DNA of 62,978 nt, taken from NCBI GenBank assembly GCA_913057785.1, contig CAJXPD010000017.1:1-62978 (forward strand). The letters run 5' to 3'. A program made the translations under genes and the position numbers. The notes under the pieces were generated by a model. That model was not told the origin of the DNA, did no database searches, and saw only the letters and a program-made list of their open reading frames with translations. This DNA comes from an uncultured Lewinella sp. (GTDB lineage Bacteria; Bacteroidota; Bacteroidia; Chitinophagales; Saprospiraceae). This document shows, in pieces, positions 56,001 to 62,978 of the stretch; position 1 is the first letter of the stretch; every line of letters begins with the position of its first letter.

Positions 56001-57637
56001 ACAATAGCGATCGTGGTCATTCCGCTTGCTTTAACAGCTATGGAGATCTGCTTTTTTTGACGCTGCCAGGTAATAATCAGGTAGTTGTGATAGATGCTTA
56101 CACCAGAAGGGAAATTACCCGCCTACTTACTGAGAATGCCCCCGATGCCTGCACCTTTGACTCGGAAATGGGAAGATTATATGTCCATAATTATTTGTCC
56201 CGTAGTATTTCTGTCTACGACCTGAGTAAATTGGAACGAAGCCAAGAGGGAATAGAGCTATTGGGGCATTTCGCCATGCTGGAAGAAGAACCGTTGTCTC
56301 CTACGGTACTATTGGGAAAGCAACTATTCTATAATGCTGGATCCGTTAAATTGAATGCTGAAGGATACATGAGTTGTGCCTCTTGCCACCTGGAAGGCGG
56401 GCAAGATGGACAGATTTGGGACATGTCGAGTTTAGGGGAGGGCTTCCGCAATACGATAGATCTTCGAGGACGAGCCGGAGTGGGAGAAGGTCGATTGCAT
56501 TGGTCTGCCAACTTCGACGAAGTTCATGACTTCGAAAACCAGATTCGCAAGCTGGGAGGCGGGACTGGATTAATGACTGACCAAGACTTTGAGCTGGGCA
56601 CTCGGAGTGATGCCTTGGGCGATCCCAAAGCCGGTATATCCGAAGATTTAGATGCCATGGCAGCCTATCTGACATCTCTAGATGGTCACCCCGCAAGTCC
56701 TTACAGAAATGGAGATGGGACTATGACGACAGAGGCGCTAGCTGGATACAGTATCTTTGAAGAATTAGAATGTCATTTTTGCCACTCCGGAAAGCAATAT
56801 AGCAACAGCGAAAGTGGATTGAGGCATGATGTAGGAGTAATCAAGGAGACTAGTGGACAACGAAGGGCCAGTACCTTGTTAGGAATTGACGTACCAGGCC
56901 TAAGAGGAATCTGGTCAACGGCACCCTATTTACACGATGGTTCCGCATCCAATCTCCGTGATGTACTAGTGACTGAAAATCAGCAAGCTAAGCATGGGAG
57001 GTTATCAAGCCTCTCGGAACAAGAATTACAACAATTACTTGCTTTTCTACAACAGTTGGATGATGATTTTCCCCCTGCCCCTGAGAGCCCTTGGCAGCTA
57101 GAGTTGTCCGCTCCGGACCCTATGAATGTCTTAATCGCAGGGGATCCCATCCCTTTAACCATTTCACATACGCTGACTGAAATTCAGGAAGTGATTTTTT
57201 ACGCCGACGGCATCGAAATCGGGAGACAAACTGAAGCCCCATTCGCTATGCTTTGGACGCCTTCCCAGACCGGAGACTATGAATTGGAAGTTAAGGCTAT
57301 TCATGGAGCCAATGCCTATGGCACGGTAGCTTTGTCGAAAAGGGTACGGGTTGTACGTTTGCCGATCTCAACAGAGCGAGGGCATTATGAGGTGGAAGTC
57401 TTTCCCAATCCCGGTAATGATTTCATCACGATTGATTTCAGTAAATGCAATACGGCTCCATCAAAGTTAACCCTCCTGAATGCTAGCGGAGTGAAGGTAC
57501 ATGAACGCTCTATCACCCTAGAGCAAAAGGAGAAGCTGCACCTGGATGTCTCTTCCCTGCCCCCAGGAATATATTTTCTCCAGATTCACCATGCACAACC
57601 GCAGCCTTGGATAGAACGTTTAGTGGTACAGGATTAA
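53063..57637 (+). CDS. Giant T9SS-secreted multidomain protein with beta-propeller and cytochrome-c-peroxidase-like parts
   Basis: A 1524-aa protein with an N-terminal hydrophobic signal (about 20-45). Domains in order: LVIVD-type repeats (about 60-370), a Big_5/SbsA Ig-like domain (about 390-495), PKD (about 510-575), a CBM6/35-like domain (about 580-705), a YncE-type beta-propeller (about 720-1090), a cytochrome c peroxidase-like part with heme motifs C1105-x-x-C-H1109 and C1237-x-x-C-H1241, an Ig-like domain (about 1375-1435) and a T9SS type A sorting tail (about 1450-1524, VFPNPGNDFITIDF to LPPGIYFLQI). It should be exposed at the surface, binding glycans and carrying two hemes. Confidence 0.82.
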   Translation: MKAMMNSDFKWIRCSQDQIKMLAGLVLLFVVSASFVLTHQLLMLFGEAGEIPHRDFPADQVGQIISPQMGTRHMNQPSVFNGYAVLAGNAIHEVWDISDPYHPVFRAEMISQHSAGEAESHQVTYGRDASGNYFLATTSGRGIDIWKVNDIQAPLYMKALDLPGINYGDVANAVWGLSWQGDFLYIGATANGVYVVDVRDVLEADVVATVSVTDLGGVLAGPLFALGNLLVVTTPKGNAGIATVDISNPLQPFVMDYEHFPPKSYIGGFYGRFATLITPLRLIDVTSDPYDIQLVHSSDVPKSEYVSFGDEHLFLGGLRGGTQGVYKYDLSDPLEPTVVGRVQGRNNRWDDQFSCPVGNLLIICDDQRVDGNYVGGVIGVHAELKDSIGPKVMFSHPENGAVNQPLLTKIGLSFSDWIEFASVDESSFILREVGGEPIAGSWGCTYTTLNFTPSEPLKELTTYEVILPLDGITDLSGNPIPETFTSSFTTGQQGIQIGQAQLLPTAPIPLGDTAQFAIANPDMRIEYEWSTGDGETLSGNTTRHQYQAVGRYPVTLKALQTISPDTIFEAEQADLSGGVNIATTHAPFSGNGYVDYPGATGEEVKVVWELQTESVRAVSIEIFYANGGNFNRPLHLVLNNGLPIQVNFPPTGGWKIWQAVQVPDLQLQAGLNTLELRASANSVGPNIDYLFLPTDPATPTRQELIGSQSFIQVVYEPQTINQPSSSQPLQLIGDTLWTLNPDANSLSILDVKTLEIGQEIPTGRRPSALAVGPDGQIWVVNRDSWNISLHDPNTGVQKDLVALPYGSQPNAIIFSLDSTYAFVSLQATGELLKINSASKEIEEILELPKDDRDRTREIGALALDASRNKLLLTRFISATNGGETYLVDPLSMEILKTIPLAYDVGEDSDQFSRGIPNYLTSIVISPDGKRAWLPSKKDNIQRGEFRDGRMLEHDNTVRSIVSVIDLEAEEEYFSERMDLDNSDRGHSACFNSYGDLLFLTLPGNNQVVVIDAYTRREITRLLTENAPDACTFDSEMGRLYVHNYLSRSISVYDLSKLERSQEGIELLGHFAMLEEEPLSPTVLLGKQLFYNAGSVKLNAEGYMSCASCHLEGGQDGQIWDMSSLGEGFRNTIDLRGRAGVGEGRLHWSANFDEVHDFENQIRKLGGGTGLMTDQDFELGTRSDALGDPKAGISEDLDAMAAYLTSLDGHPASPYRNGDGTMTTEALAGYSIFEELECHFCHSGKQYSNSESGLRHDVGVIKETSGQRRASTLLGIDVPGLRGIWSTAPYLHDGSASNLRDVLVTENQQAKHGRLSSLSEQELQQLLAFLQQLDDDFPPAPESPWQLELSAPDPMNVLIAGDPIPLTISHTLTEIQEVIFYADGIEIGRQTEAPFAMLWTPSQTGDYELEVKAIHGANAYGTVALSKRVRVVRLPISTERGHYEVEVFPNPGNDFITIDFSKCNTAPSKLTLLNASGVKVHERSITLEQKEKLHLDVSSLPPGIYFLQIHHAQPQPWIERLVVQD

Positions 57638-57927
57638 GAACAAATTCGTTGGCGCTGAACATTTACCAGCTTTGTTATACTGTTGGTTTAGAGCGCGCAA
57701 GATTGCAAAAGGGATGAAAAGAGCGTCCTTATTGGAGGGAAGTCTTGACACAATCAAGTTTCCTATTGCTATTGCCTACTCAATCTAAAATGAATGCCGA
57801 TAAAGCTAGCAGAATAACATTTCTTATGCGGAAATGGACAAATGTTTCAGAATGGGCAGAAGGTTTCCTATAGATTTAGCGCTGATTGCGACATAGATTA
57901 TAGTAGAACTTTCAAATTTTGGAACGA

Positions 57928-59490
57928 ATGACCAACAAGACTTTTTTTGTATTAGCCCTTTTCGGGGTATTGCTCATAACAGCCATTCCCAGTCTTCACG
58001 CCCAAAAGAAGACGAAATTCAAGCCTGAATGGGCCTCGCTCGAACAAGTAAACCAAACTCCCGACTGGTTTTTGGATGCCAAACTAGGGATTTATGCGCA
58101 TTGGGGGCCGGTCTCTGAGGCCATGGCTGAGGCAGAACCTGGCAGACGTTATGGCGGTTGGCATGGCATGCTCATGTATCAGGATGGCCAGAAGGTACCG
58201 ACAAAGAATGGCAACCCCAGCAACAATTATCAACATCATGTCAAGAAGTATGGAGATCCTGCGGTATACGGATACAAGCATGTAATTGAGCAATTTAAGC
58301 CCACCGCTTTTGATGCCAAAGAATGGGCAAGGCTGTTTGCGTTATCAGGAGCTAAATTTGCAGGTCCAGTGGCGATGCATCACGATAATTTTGCCATGTG
58401 GGATAGTAAAGCTACGCGCTGGAACTCTATGAACTATGGCGGTATCGACCCTTCCGCAGAACTGAAACGAGAGATCGAAGCACAAGGTATGAAATTCATG
58501 GCCTCTTTCCACCATGCTTTCACTTGGAAGTACTTTGCTACAGCCCATGCCTATGGTGGGGTATCCCGAGAAGATTATGACCTTTACACCAACCCTCATC
58601 CGATTGATTCAGATACTCCGGATCAAGACTTTTACAAGGCCTGGTGGGCGAAACTCAAGGAATATATAGACAAATATCAGCCAGACTTGATCTGGTTTGA
58701 TTGGTGGCTGGAGAACATGGACGATGAAATCCGACAGAAATTCCTAGCTTACTATTATAACCAAGGCCTAAAATGGGGAAAAGAAGTTGCTGTGAGCTAT
58801 AAAGAATCTACGTTTCCAGTAACTACAGCGATCAAGGACTACGAACGTGGCCGCCCGAACCAACCTAAGACTCCAGCCTGGCTAACCGATACTTCTCCAG
58901 GGGCCTGGTTCTATCGGTCGGATGCCCAATTCAAGTCACCCAATCAACTCATTGATATCTTGGTGGATATAGTAGCAAAGAATGGCGTGATGTTACTAAA
59001 TGTACCACCCGATCCCGATGGAAGTATCCCCAAGATTATGGTTGATCTCCTCACAGATATGGGAGCATGGTTAGAGGTAAACGGAGAAGCTATTTATGGT
59101 ACTCGACCTTGGACGGTATTTGGTGAAGGGCCTACTCGACTACCGGAAGGTGGACATAAAATAGAAAAAATAAAGATCGAGTATACAGCTGCAGATATCC
59201 GCTATACTCGAAAATCTGACAAGGAGTTTTTTGCCATTGTGATGGACCAACCAACTGAGGAGATCGTAATGCATGCCCTCAGCACTCAAATCGGAGCCCT
59301 AAATTCCAGGATTTTAGATATTCGATTGCTGGGAAGTGAAGAAACGATAAACTGGGATCGAGATGAACGAGGCTTAGTAATTACGGCGCCAAAGTCATTT
59401 CCGACCGATTATGCACATGCCTTCAAGATCACTTTGGAAGGGTATACGGAGAATGATATTGGAGGGACGGTTGAGGCGCATAAGGAGTAG
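57928..59490 (+). CDS. GH29 alpha-L-fucosidase
   Basis: A 520-aa exported protein (signal peptide to about residue 25, ending SLHAQ). The GH29 catalytic domain contains KLGIYAHWGPVS, AMHHDNFAMWDS (the MHH-type family signature) and the nucleophile in DLIWFDWW (Asp258). A C-terminal beta-sandwich completes it. It removes alpha-L-fucose from glycans. Substrate linkage cannot be told. I start at ATG 57928; a TTG nine bases earlier is in frame. A 290-bp spacer without recognised signals precedes it; a hairpin terminator follows. Confidence 0.93.
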   Translation: MTNKTFFVLALFGVLLITAIPSLHAQKKTKFKPEWASLEQVNQTPDWFLDAKLGIYAHWGPVSEAMAEAEPGRRYGGWHGMLMYQDGQKVPTKNGNPSNNYQHHVKKYGDPAVYGYKHVIEQFKPTAFDAKEWARLFALSGAKFAGPVAMHHDNFAMWDSKATRWNSMNYGGIDPSAELKREIEAQGMKFMASFHHAFTWKYFATAHAYGGVSREDYDLYTNPHPIDSDTPDQDFYKAWWAKLKEYIDKYQPDLIWFDWWLENMDDEIRQKFLAYYYNQGLKWGKEVAVSYKESTFPVTTAIKDYERGRPNQPKTPAWLTDTSPGAWFYRSDAQFKSPNQLIDILVDIVAKNGVMLLNVPPDPDGSIPKIMVDLLTDMGAWLEVNGEAIYGTRPWTVFGEGPTRLPEGGHKIEKIKIEYTAADIRYTRKSDKEFFAIVMDQPTEEIVMHALSTQIGALNSRILDIRLLGSEETINWDRDERGLVITAPKSFPTDYAHAFKITLEGYTENDIGGTVEAHKE

Positions 59491-59541
59491 TTAATCTAGA
59501 ATAGAGGGACAGTTCCTTGTGATCTACAATACACAAGATCT

Positions 59542-59579
59542 TAATATCTGGAGATTCCTAGATGAGTCTCCAGATATTA
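59542..59579. terminator. Bidirectional hairpin between convergent genes
   Basis: TAATATCTGGAGA (59542-59554) pairs perfectly with TCTCCAGATATTA (59567-59579) around a 12-base loop. It is placed midway between the stop codons of the fucosidase and the 205-aa gene on the opposite strand, so it likely serves both. No U tract follows on either strand. Confidence 0.6.
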
Positions 59580-59587
59580 GAACCTCC

Positions 59588-60205
59588 CTATGATAACAGT
59601 ACCGCAATAATTAGGGCCGTTAAGATGACTATGATGTATAGGTTTATATTGAGGCTGTGATACTTGTCAAAGAGGTATTTCACCAGGTCCAACCATTCCA
59701 GTCTTCGACCGAGCTTTTCCACCGTCATAAGGAAATATTTGCTCTTATTCTCTGTGGTGAACTTTTTTGGATTGGCTAATAGTCTTAAGATCATAAATTC
59801 ATTATCCAGAAAGGCTAACTCATAAACTTTGGTATCTGTGTATTCCTCGTCGCCAATAAATATTTTATTATTGACATAGCGCCATCTTCCCTGCCAAGCT
59901 TCCCCATCGATACTTTTGAGGTATTCCCACTCCAATTCTTCTCCATTGACCTCTTGCACGGGCTTTGGACTAAAGAAATGAAATACCAATTCATGGAAGT
60001 CTTCACTTTCCCGCACTTCTACCCAATCTTTACTGCTATAAAACTCCCTTGGCTCTAGCTTTTTGCTCTCAGAAGCGATAAGCGGAAGAATTTTATCTAG
60101 GTAGCCGTCCAAGTTGTTTGCTTCAGGGAAGGGCGTTTTAAATAGCACTGAAATTCGATCAAAAAGTTTACTTTCCAAAGAAAACTCGCTTTGTTGAATT
60201 TTCAA
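59588..60205 (-). CDS. Tail-anchored hypothetical protein, 205 aa
   Basis: The first 185 residues are soluble and acidic with alternating strands and helices (FHELVFHFFSPKPVQE, GEAWQGRWRYVNNKIFIGDEE). One hydrophobic helix ends the chain (LYIIVILTALIIAVLLS), so the protein is probably anchored in the inner membrane by its C-terminus with the bulk in the cytosol. No family recognised. It is divergent from the amidohydrolase gene across about 200 bp. Confidence 0.6.
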   Translation of the reverse strand: MKIQQSEFSLESKLFDRISVLFKTPFPEANNLDGYLDKILPLIASESKKLEPREFYSSKDWVEVRESEDFHELVFHFFSPKPVQEVNGEELEWEYLKSIDGEAWQGRWRYVNNKIFIGDEEYTDTKVYELAFLDNEFMILRLLANPKKFTTENKSKYFLMTVEKLGRRLEWLDLVKYLFDKYHSLNINLYIIVILTALIIAVLLS

Positions 60206-60413
60206 GTTACGATTTATTGTAAATTAATTCAAGTGTAATTGTATAGGTTTAAGGAGGCGAGTAGGTTCTGTTTTATATCAATGTAAGCAAGTGGGGTTTC
60301 TAGAGTTTCCTGCCCTGACAAGTCCTCAAACCAGTTCAGGCATAAATAAGAGGACCGAATATTTCTTGCTAACTTCCCAAGGAGTAATTGTCAGTCTACC
60401 AAAACACTACCTA

Positions 60414-62045
60414 ATGTTCCAAAGGAAAATAAGCCTAGCCCAACCACATTTACTACTTTTTTTTCTCATACTACTTACCCTCTCTACTTGGGCTCAACCC
60501 ATTCCTAAAGGTCCAGACCGCATTCGCGGAGAAGGTCCTTTCGATCAATTGATCATTAGGGGAGTTACATTGATCAATGGCAATGGAGCCCCGCCAATTG
60601 GACCGGTGGATATAGTAGTAGAACAGAATATTATTACAGCCATTAAGCCTGTTGGTTATCCAGGCGTGCCGATAGATGATGCGAACCGACCCGTGCTAAA
60701 GCCGGGTGGTAGCGAGTTGGATTGTCACGGAATGTTCCTCATGCCAGGACTGATCGATATGCACGCCCATATTGGTGGTGCCGCACAAGGAACTCCCGCG
60801 GAATATGTTTATAAACTATGGTTGAGTCATGGCATTACTACTGTTCGAGAAGTGATGGCGCGCAATGGATTGGATTGGACACTTGAAGAGAAAGAACGAT
60901 CTGCGAAGAATGAAATTACGGCCCCCAGAATCTTTACCTACATGGGGTTTAGTATGAAGGATGAAGGGGGCAGAGGTCCTACACCTGCTAGTCCAGAGGA
61001 AGCACAGAAGTGGGTTCAAAGAGTAGCTGCAAAAGGTGCGGATGGGGTAAAGTTTAGGTATGGGCCTACGCCAGAAGTGATGGAGGCGGCCCTAATGGAG
61101 ATAAAGAAGCTCGGCCTGCGTTCTGCTGCCCATCATGATCAGATGAGTGTGGCGCAATGGAATGTTCTCCATTCCGCTAAGCTTGGACTGACCTCCATGG
61201 AACATTGGTACGGACTTCCAGAGGCACTATTTGAGGATAAGACGGTACAAGATTATTCCCTCGATTACAATTACAGCAATGAGCAGGATCGATTTGGAGA
61301 AGCGGGCCTATTGTGGTTGCAAGCTGCGATGCCAGGATCGGAAAAGTGGAATCAGGTTATGGCGGAATTGATCGCCTTGGATTTCACCTTGGTGCCAACC
61401 TTCAATATTTATGAGGCCAGCCGAGATTTGCACCGGGCACGTCGAGCGGAATGGCATGAAGCCTATACCTTACCAAGCTTGTGGCGATTCTATATGCCGA
61501 GCAAAATATCTCATGGATCGTACTGGCACTACTGGACGACGGAGAAAGAAGTCCAGTGGCGGAAAAACTACGACCGCTGGATGCAATTCATTAATGAATA
61601 CAAAAACAAAGGTGGGCGCGTTGCCGCTGGATCGGATTCAGGCTTTATTTATCAGCTATATGGCTTTTCTTACATCCGTGAACTGGAACTTCTACGGGAA
61701 GCAGGATTCCATCCGCTTGAGGTACTGATGTCCGCGACACTCAAAGGAGCAGAAGCTTTGGGGATGGACGATAAACTCGGCAGCGTCCAGGTTGGAAAAT
61801 TGGCTGACTTTGTTATCCTCCAGGAAAATCCGCTCGAAAACCTCAAGGTCTTGTACGGTACCGGGGCTATAAAACTGACGGATGAAAATGAAGTTGTCCG
61901 AACAACCGGGATTCAGTACACGGTTAAAGATGGCATTATCTACGATGCCAAGCAATTGCTGGCAGATGTAAAGTCTATTGTAGAGCAATCGAAAACGAGG
62001 GATGATTTTGAGTTAGTTCAACCCGGGCAAAAAGGGAAGAATTAG
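60414..62045 (+). CDS. Exported imidazolonepropionase-like amidohydrolase
   Basis: A 543-aa protein with a signal peptide (MFQRKISLAQ to STWAQ, about 1-29). The amidohydrolase barrel carries the HxH metal motif at His117-Ala-His119 (GLIDMHAHIGG), later metal-type histidines in SAAHHDQ and SMEHWYG, and the metal Asp in AAGSDSGF, with a composite beta-sandwich (GKLADFVILQENPLENL) at the end. Members cleave cyclic amides or peptides, for example Xaa-Pro dipeptides. Periplasmic location and substrate inferred. I use ATG 60414 because it begins the signal peptide; the frame is open 123 bp upstream. Confidence 0.88.
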   Translation: MFQRKISLAQPHLLLFFLILLTLSTWAQPIPKGPDRIRGEGPFDQLIIRGVTLINGNGAPPIGPVDIVVEQNIITAIKPVGYPGVPIDDANRPVLKPGGSELDCHGMFLMPGLIDMHAHIGGAAQGTPAEYVYKLWLSHGITTVREVMARNGLDWTLEEKERSAKNEITAPRIFTYMGFSMKDEGGRGPTPASPEEAQKWVQRVAAKGADGVKFRYGPTPEVMEAALMEIKKLGLRSAAHHDQMSVAQWNVLHSAKLGLTSMEHWYGLPEALFEDKTVQDYSLDYNYSNEQDRFGEAGLLWLQAAMPGSEKWNQVMAELIALDFTLVPTFNIYEASRDLHRARRAEWHEAYTLPSLWRFYMPSKISHGSYWHYWTTEKEVQWRKNYDRWMQFINEYKNKGGRVAAGSDSGFIYQLYGFSYIRELELLREAGFHPLEVLMSATLKGAEALGMDDKLGSVQVGKLADFVILQENPLENLKVLYGTGAIKLTDENEVVRTTGIQYTVKDGIIYDAKQLLADVKSIVEQSKTRDDFELVQPGQKGKN

Positions 62046-62123
62046 TTAAATGGGATTGATTTCTTTCTTTGTTGGGTGGCAGGATGAATGGTATTGATCC
62101 TGTAGGTGGGGTGACTCAAGCCT

Positions 62124-62153
62124 AAAAAGGTCAGCCTTCGGCTTGGCCTTTTT
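62124..62153 (+). terminator. Intrinsic terminator of the amidohydrolase gene
   Basis: AAAAAGG (62124-62130) and CCTTTTT (62147-62153) enclose a GC-rich inner stem (CAGCC/GGCTTG with a bulge). The stem ends in a T run on the plus strand, about 80 bp after the stop codon. Confidence 0.8.
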
Positions 62154-62200
62154 CCATTTCTTCCACTCGCTTAAGTAAACTTAGCTCGTTTCAAAAATGA

Positions 62201-62235
62201 AAAAAGGCCATTTCGCGATGCGAAATGACCTTTTT
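62201..62235 (-). terminator. Terminator of the tRNA operon
   Basis: AAAAAGG and CATTTCGC pair with GCGAAATG and CCTTTTT (one internal mismatch). The stem lies 9 bp after the tRNA-Pro 3' end and is followed by a T-rich stretch on the minus strand (TTTTTTCATTTTT), so it likely ends the tRNA operon; it may also act on plus-strand transcripts. Confidence 0.75.
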
Positions 62236-62243
62236 ATTCTCGG

Positions 62244-62318
62244 TCGGGGTGGCAGGATTCGAACCTGCGGCCCCCTGCTCCCAAAGCAGGTGCGCTAACC
62301 GGACTGCGCTACACCCCG
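62244..62318 (-). tRNA. tRNA-Pro(TGG)
   Basis: On the minus strand the acceptor stem CGGGGTG/CACCCCG, D arm GCGCAGTCCGGTTAGCGC, anticodon stem CCTGC/GCAGG with loop TTTGGGA (anticodon TGG) and T arm GCAGGTTCGAATCCTGC all fold. The discriminator is A and the CCA end is not encoded. It reads proline codons CCN. Last gene in a minus-strand tRNA operon. Confidence 0.95.
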
Positions 62319-62359
62319 AGATTGAATTTGTGAAGAAACATCTTTCTTCATCCGGTCTT

Positions 62360-62434
62360 TTGGAAGGCTGAGGTTGAACCTGCGGCCCTCCCGATTCTAA
62401 TCGGGATGCGCTAACCGGATTGCGCTAAACCCCG
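62360..62434 (-). pseudogene. Decayed tRNA related to tRNA-Pro
   Basis: The 5' 29 bases match tRNA-Pro at 26 positions, and 13 bases before the T loop (GGGCCGCAGGTTC) are identical. The anticodon stem (TCCCG/CGGGA) leaves an 8-nt loop ATTAGAAT, so no normal anticodon can be read. The T stem is broken (GCAGG against TCAGC-type sequence), and the 3' acceptor strand (CTTCC) no longer pairs with CGGGGTT. It lies between two intact tRNA genes in the same direction, 41 bp before tRNA-Pro. Most likely a relic of a duplicated tRNA gene. Confidence 0.75.
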
Positions 62435-62463
62435 AAAATCTTGACAAAAACGATCCGCTAGAT

Positions 62464-62502
62464 CATCAAAATTTTTCGTTGGTGAGACGAAAAATTTTGA
62501 TG
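62464..62502. repeat. 16-bp perfect hairpin between tRNA genes
   Basis: CATCAAAATTTTTCGT (62464-62479) pairs perfectly with ACGAAAAATTTTGATG (62487-62502) around a 7-base loop. It lies 9 bp after the tRNA-Ser 3' end. It could be an RNA-processing site or a weak terminator; no U tract follows. Confidence 0.6.
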
Positions 62503-62511
62503 CTGCAATAG

Positions 62512-62600
62512 CGGTGAAGGCGGGATTCGAACCCGCGGTACCCCGTTAAGAGTACGCCGGTTTAGCAAACCGGTGGTTTCAGCCACTCACCCACTTCACC
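62512..62600 (-). tRNA. tRNA-Ser(GCT)
   Basis: A class II tRNA on the minus strand: acceptor GGTGAAG/CTTCACC, anticodon stem CCGGT/ACCGG with loop TTGCTAA (anticodon GCT), long variable arm GTACTCTTAACGGGGTAC and T arm GCGGGTTCGAATCCCGC. Discriminator G, CCA not encoded. It reads AGC and AGT. First gene in the tRNA operon. Confidence 0.95.
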
Positions 62601-62657
62601 GGGTCTTTGTCTGATTGGCTCTTGAGGTTCTTTCACCCCGTTTTTCTTGAGCGATTG

Positions 62658-62690
62658 CAAAGGTAATAAAGCGGATATTAATTCACAAAA
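62658..62690 (-). promoter_or_regulatory. Promoter of the tRNA operon
   Basis: On the minus strand TTTTG (62690-62686), a 20-bp spacer and TACCTTTG (62665-62658) match the Bacteroidota TTTG/TAnnTTTG promoter. Predicted transcription start near 62652, about 50 nt before tRNA-Ser. Confidence 0.7.
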
Positions 62691-62978
62691 CAGTTTGCGA
62701 TTTTTTTTATTGCTTTGATTACAGTGATCGGATATGTCAATGATTTTCAGAAGAATAAAGTTCCAAAATTTGTGATTTTTTTTTGATGTGCATGGCCAGA
62801 AAGTGGCCTGAACTTGGTTGGAGGCAGTTGCCAGGTGGTCTCGATGCCGAGAAGCCATGGCAACTGCCGGCCAAACTCTTTGCTATACTTGTCAGTGGAG
62901 CTTATTCCACTAGATGAATGGCAGCAAAGATGTTTCCACACTCTCCAGAATTTACAGGGAAGGCAGAAAATGGGGGGA
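62691..62978. other. Structured region at the window edge, identity unknown
   Basis: No confident gene. Three hairpins lie close together: GGCCA/TGGCC (62794-62808), a large stem GGCAGTTGCCA/TGGCAACTGCC (62823-62833 with 62858-62868) that encloses TCTCG/CGAGA, and AGTGGA/TCCACT (62894-62911). GC content is higher than in the flanking AT-rich stretch. A minus-strand frame stays open from the window edge to 62747, and a short plus-strand frame with a TGA at about 62914 is also present; neither resembles a known protein. An unrecognised structured RNA, a mobile-element end or a gene fragment are all possible. Confidence 0.35.

Noticed and set aside
62747..62978. Minus-strand open frame running to the window edge, read as the end of a gene
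   Set aside because: The translation is Cys/Trp/His-rich without a recognisable family, overlaps several perfect hairpins and would need a GTG start or off-window start. Kept only as a possibility.
62791..62978. Plus-strand frame with an in-frame TGA followed at once by ATG, possibly readthrough or selenocysteine
   Set aside because: Only about 40 codons before the TGA, no known protein, and no SECIS-like argument beyond the general hairpins.

Overview
The window reads as a chromosomal segment of a marine-type Bacteroidota, most likely a Saprospiria/Lewinella-like bacterium. Supporting signs are the gldA-gldF-gldG gliding/T9SS-associated ABC genes, a type IX secretion C-terminal sorting domain on a giant secreted protein, many lipoproteins and signal peptides, promoters of the Bacteroidota type (TTG, about 20 nt, TAnnTTTG) and an overall GC content in the mid-40s. 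No phage, plasmid, transposase or CRISPR array was found.

Left part (1-13.0 kb): housekeeping genes (NUDIX fragment, rhomboid protease, rlmH, SWIM zinc-finger protein, purU, an aminotransferase). An apparent surface-glycosylation operon follows, in which a 1013-aa GT2/GT-C/TPR fusion precedes two methyltransferases. It ends with an acyl-CoA carboxylase beta subunit whose stop codon lies inside a hairpin.

13-21.5 kb: secreted and hydrolytic proteins: a degenerate papain-fold protein, a YfcE-type phosphodiesterase, an unknown exported protein behind a structured leader, a GH20 hexosaminidase lipoprotein, a beta-lactamase-fold hydrolase, an alpha/beta hydrolase and a multidomain metallophosphatase.

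21.5-34 kb: the conserved block TPR protein-secG-groES-groEL, a GntP permease, the gldA-F-G operon with a recognisable promoter and terminator, a MORN-repeat lipoprotein, an orphan helical protein, an apparent small-RNA locus and a sulfatase.

34-41 kb: a Dyp-type peroxidase with an unrecognised downstream partner, then a CHAT-TPR exported protease facing a sigma factor/membrane TPR (anti-sigma-like) pair. This looks like a signalling module and is the best candidate for a little-described system here.

41-62 kb: planctomycete-style DUF1549/DUF1553 plus DUF1501 proteins, an orphan pair of 225-aa and 1429-aa proteins, a GH109-like oxidoreductase, a 1524-aa T9SS protein with beta-propeller and di-c-type-cytochrome parts, a GH29 fucosidase and an exported amidohydrolase. 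With the GH20 and sulfatase genes these suggest use of amino-sugar-, fucose- and sulfate-containing glycans, but no SusC/SusD pair is present.

Right end: a minus-strand tRNA operon (tRNA-Ser(GCT), a decayed tRNA, tRNA-Pro(TGG)) with its own promoter and terminator, then a strongly structured stretch of unknown identity at the window edge.
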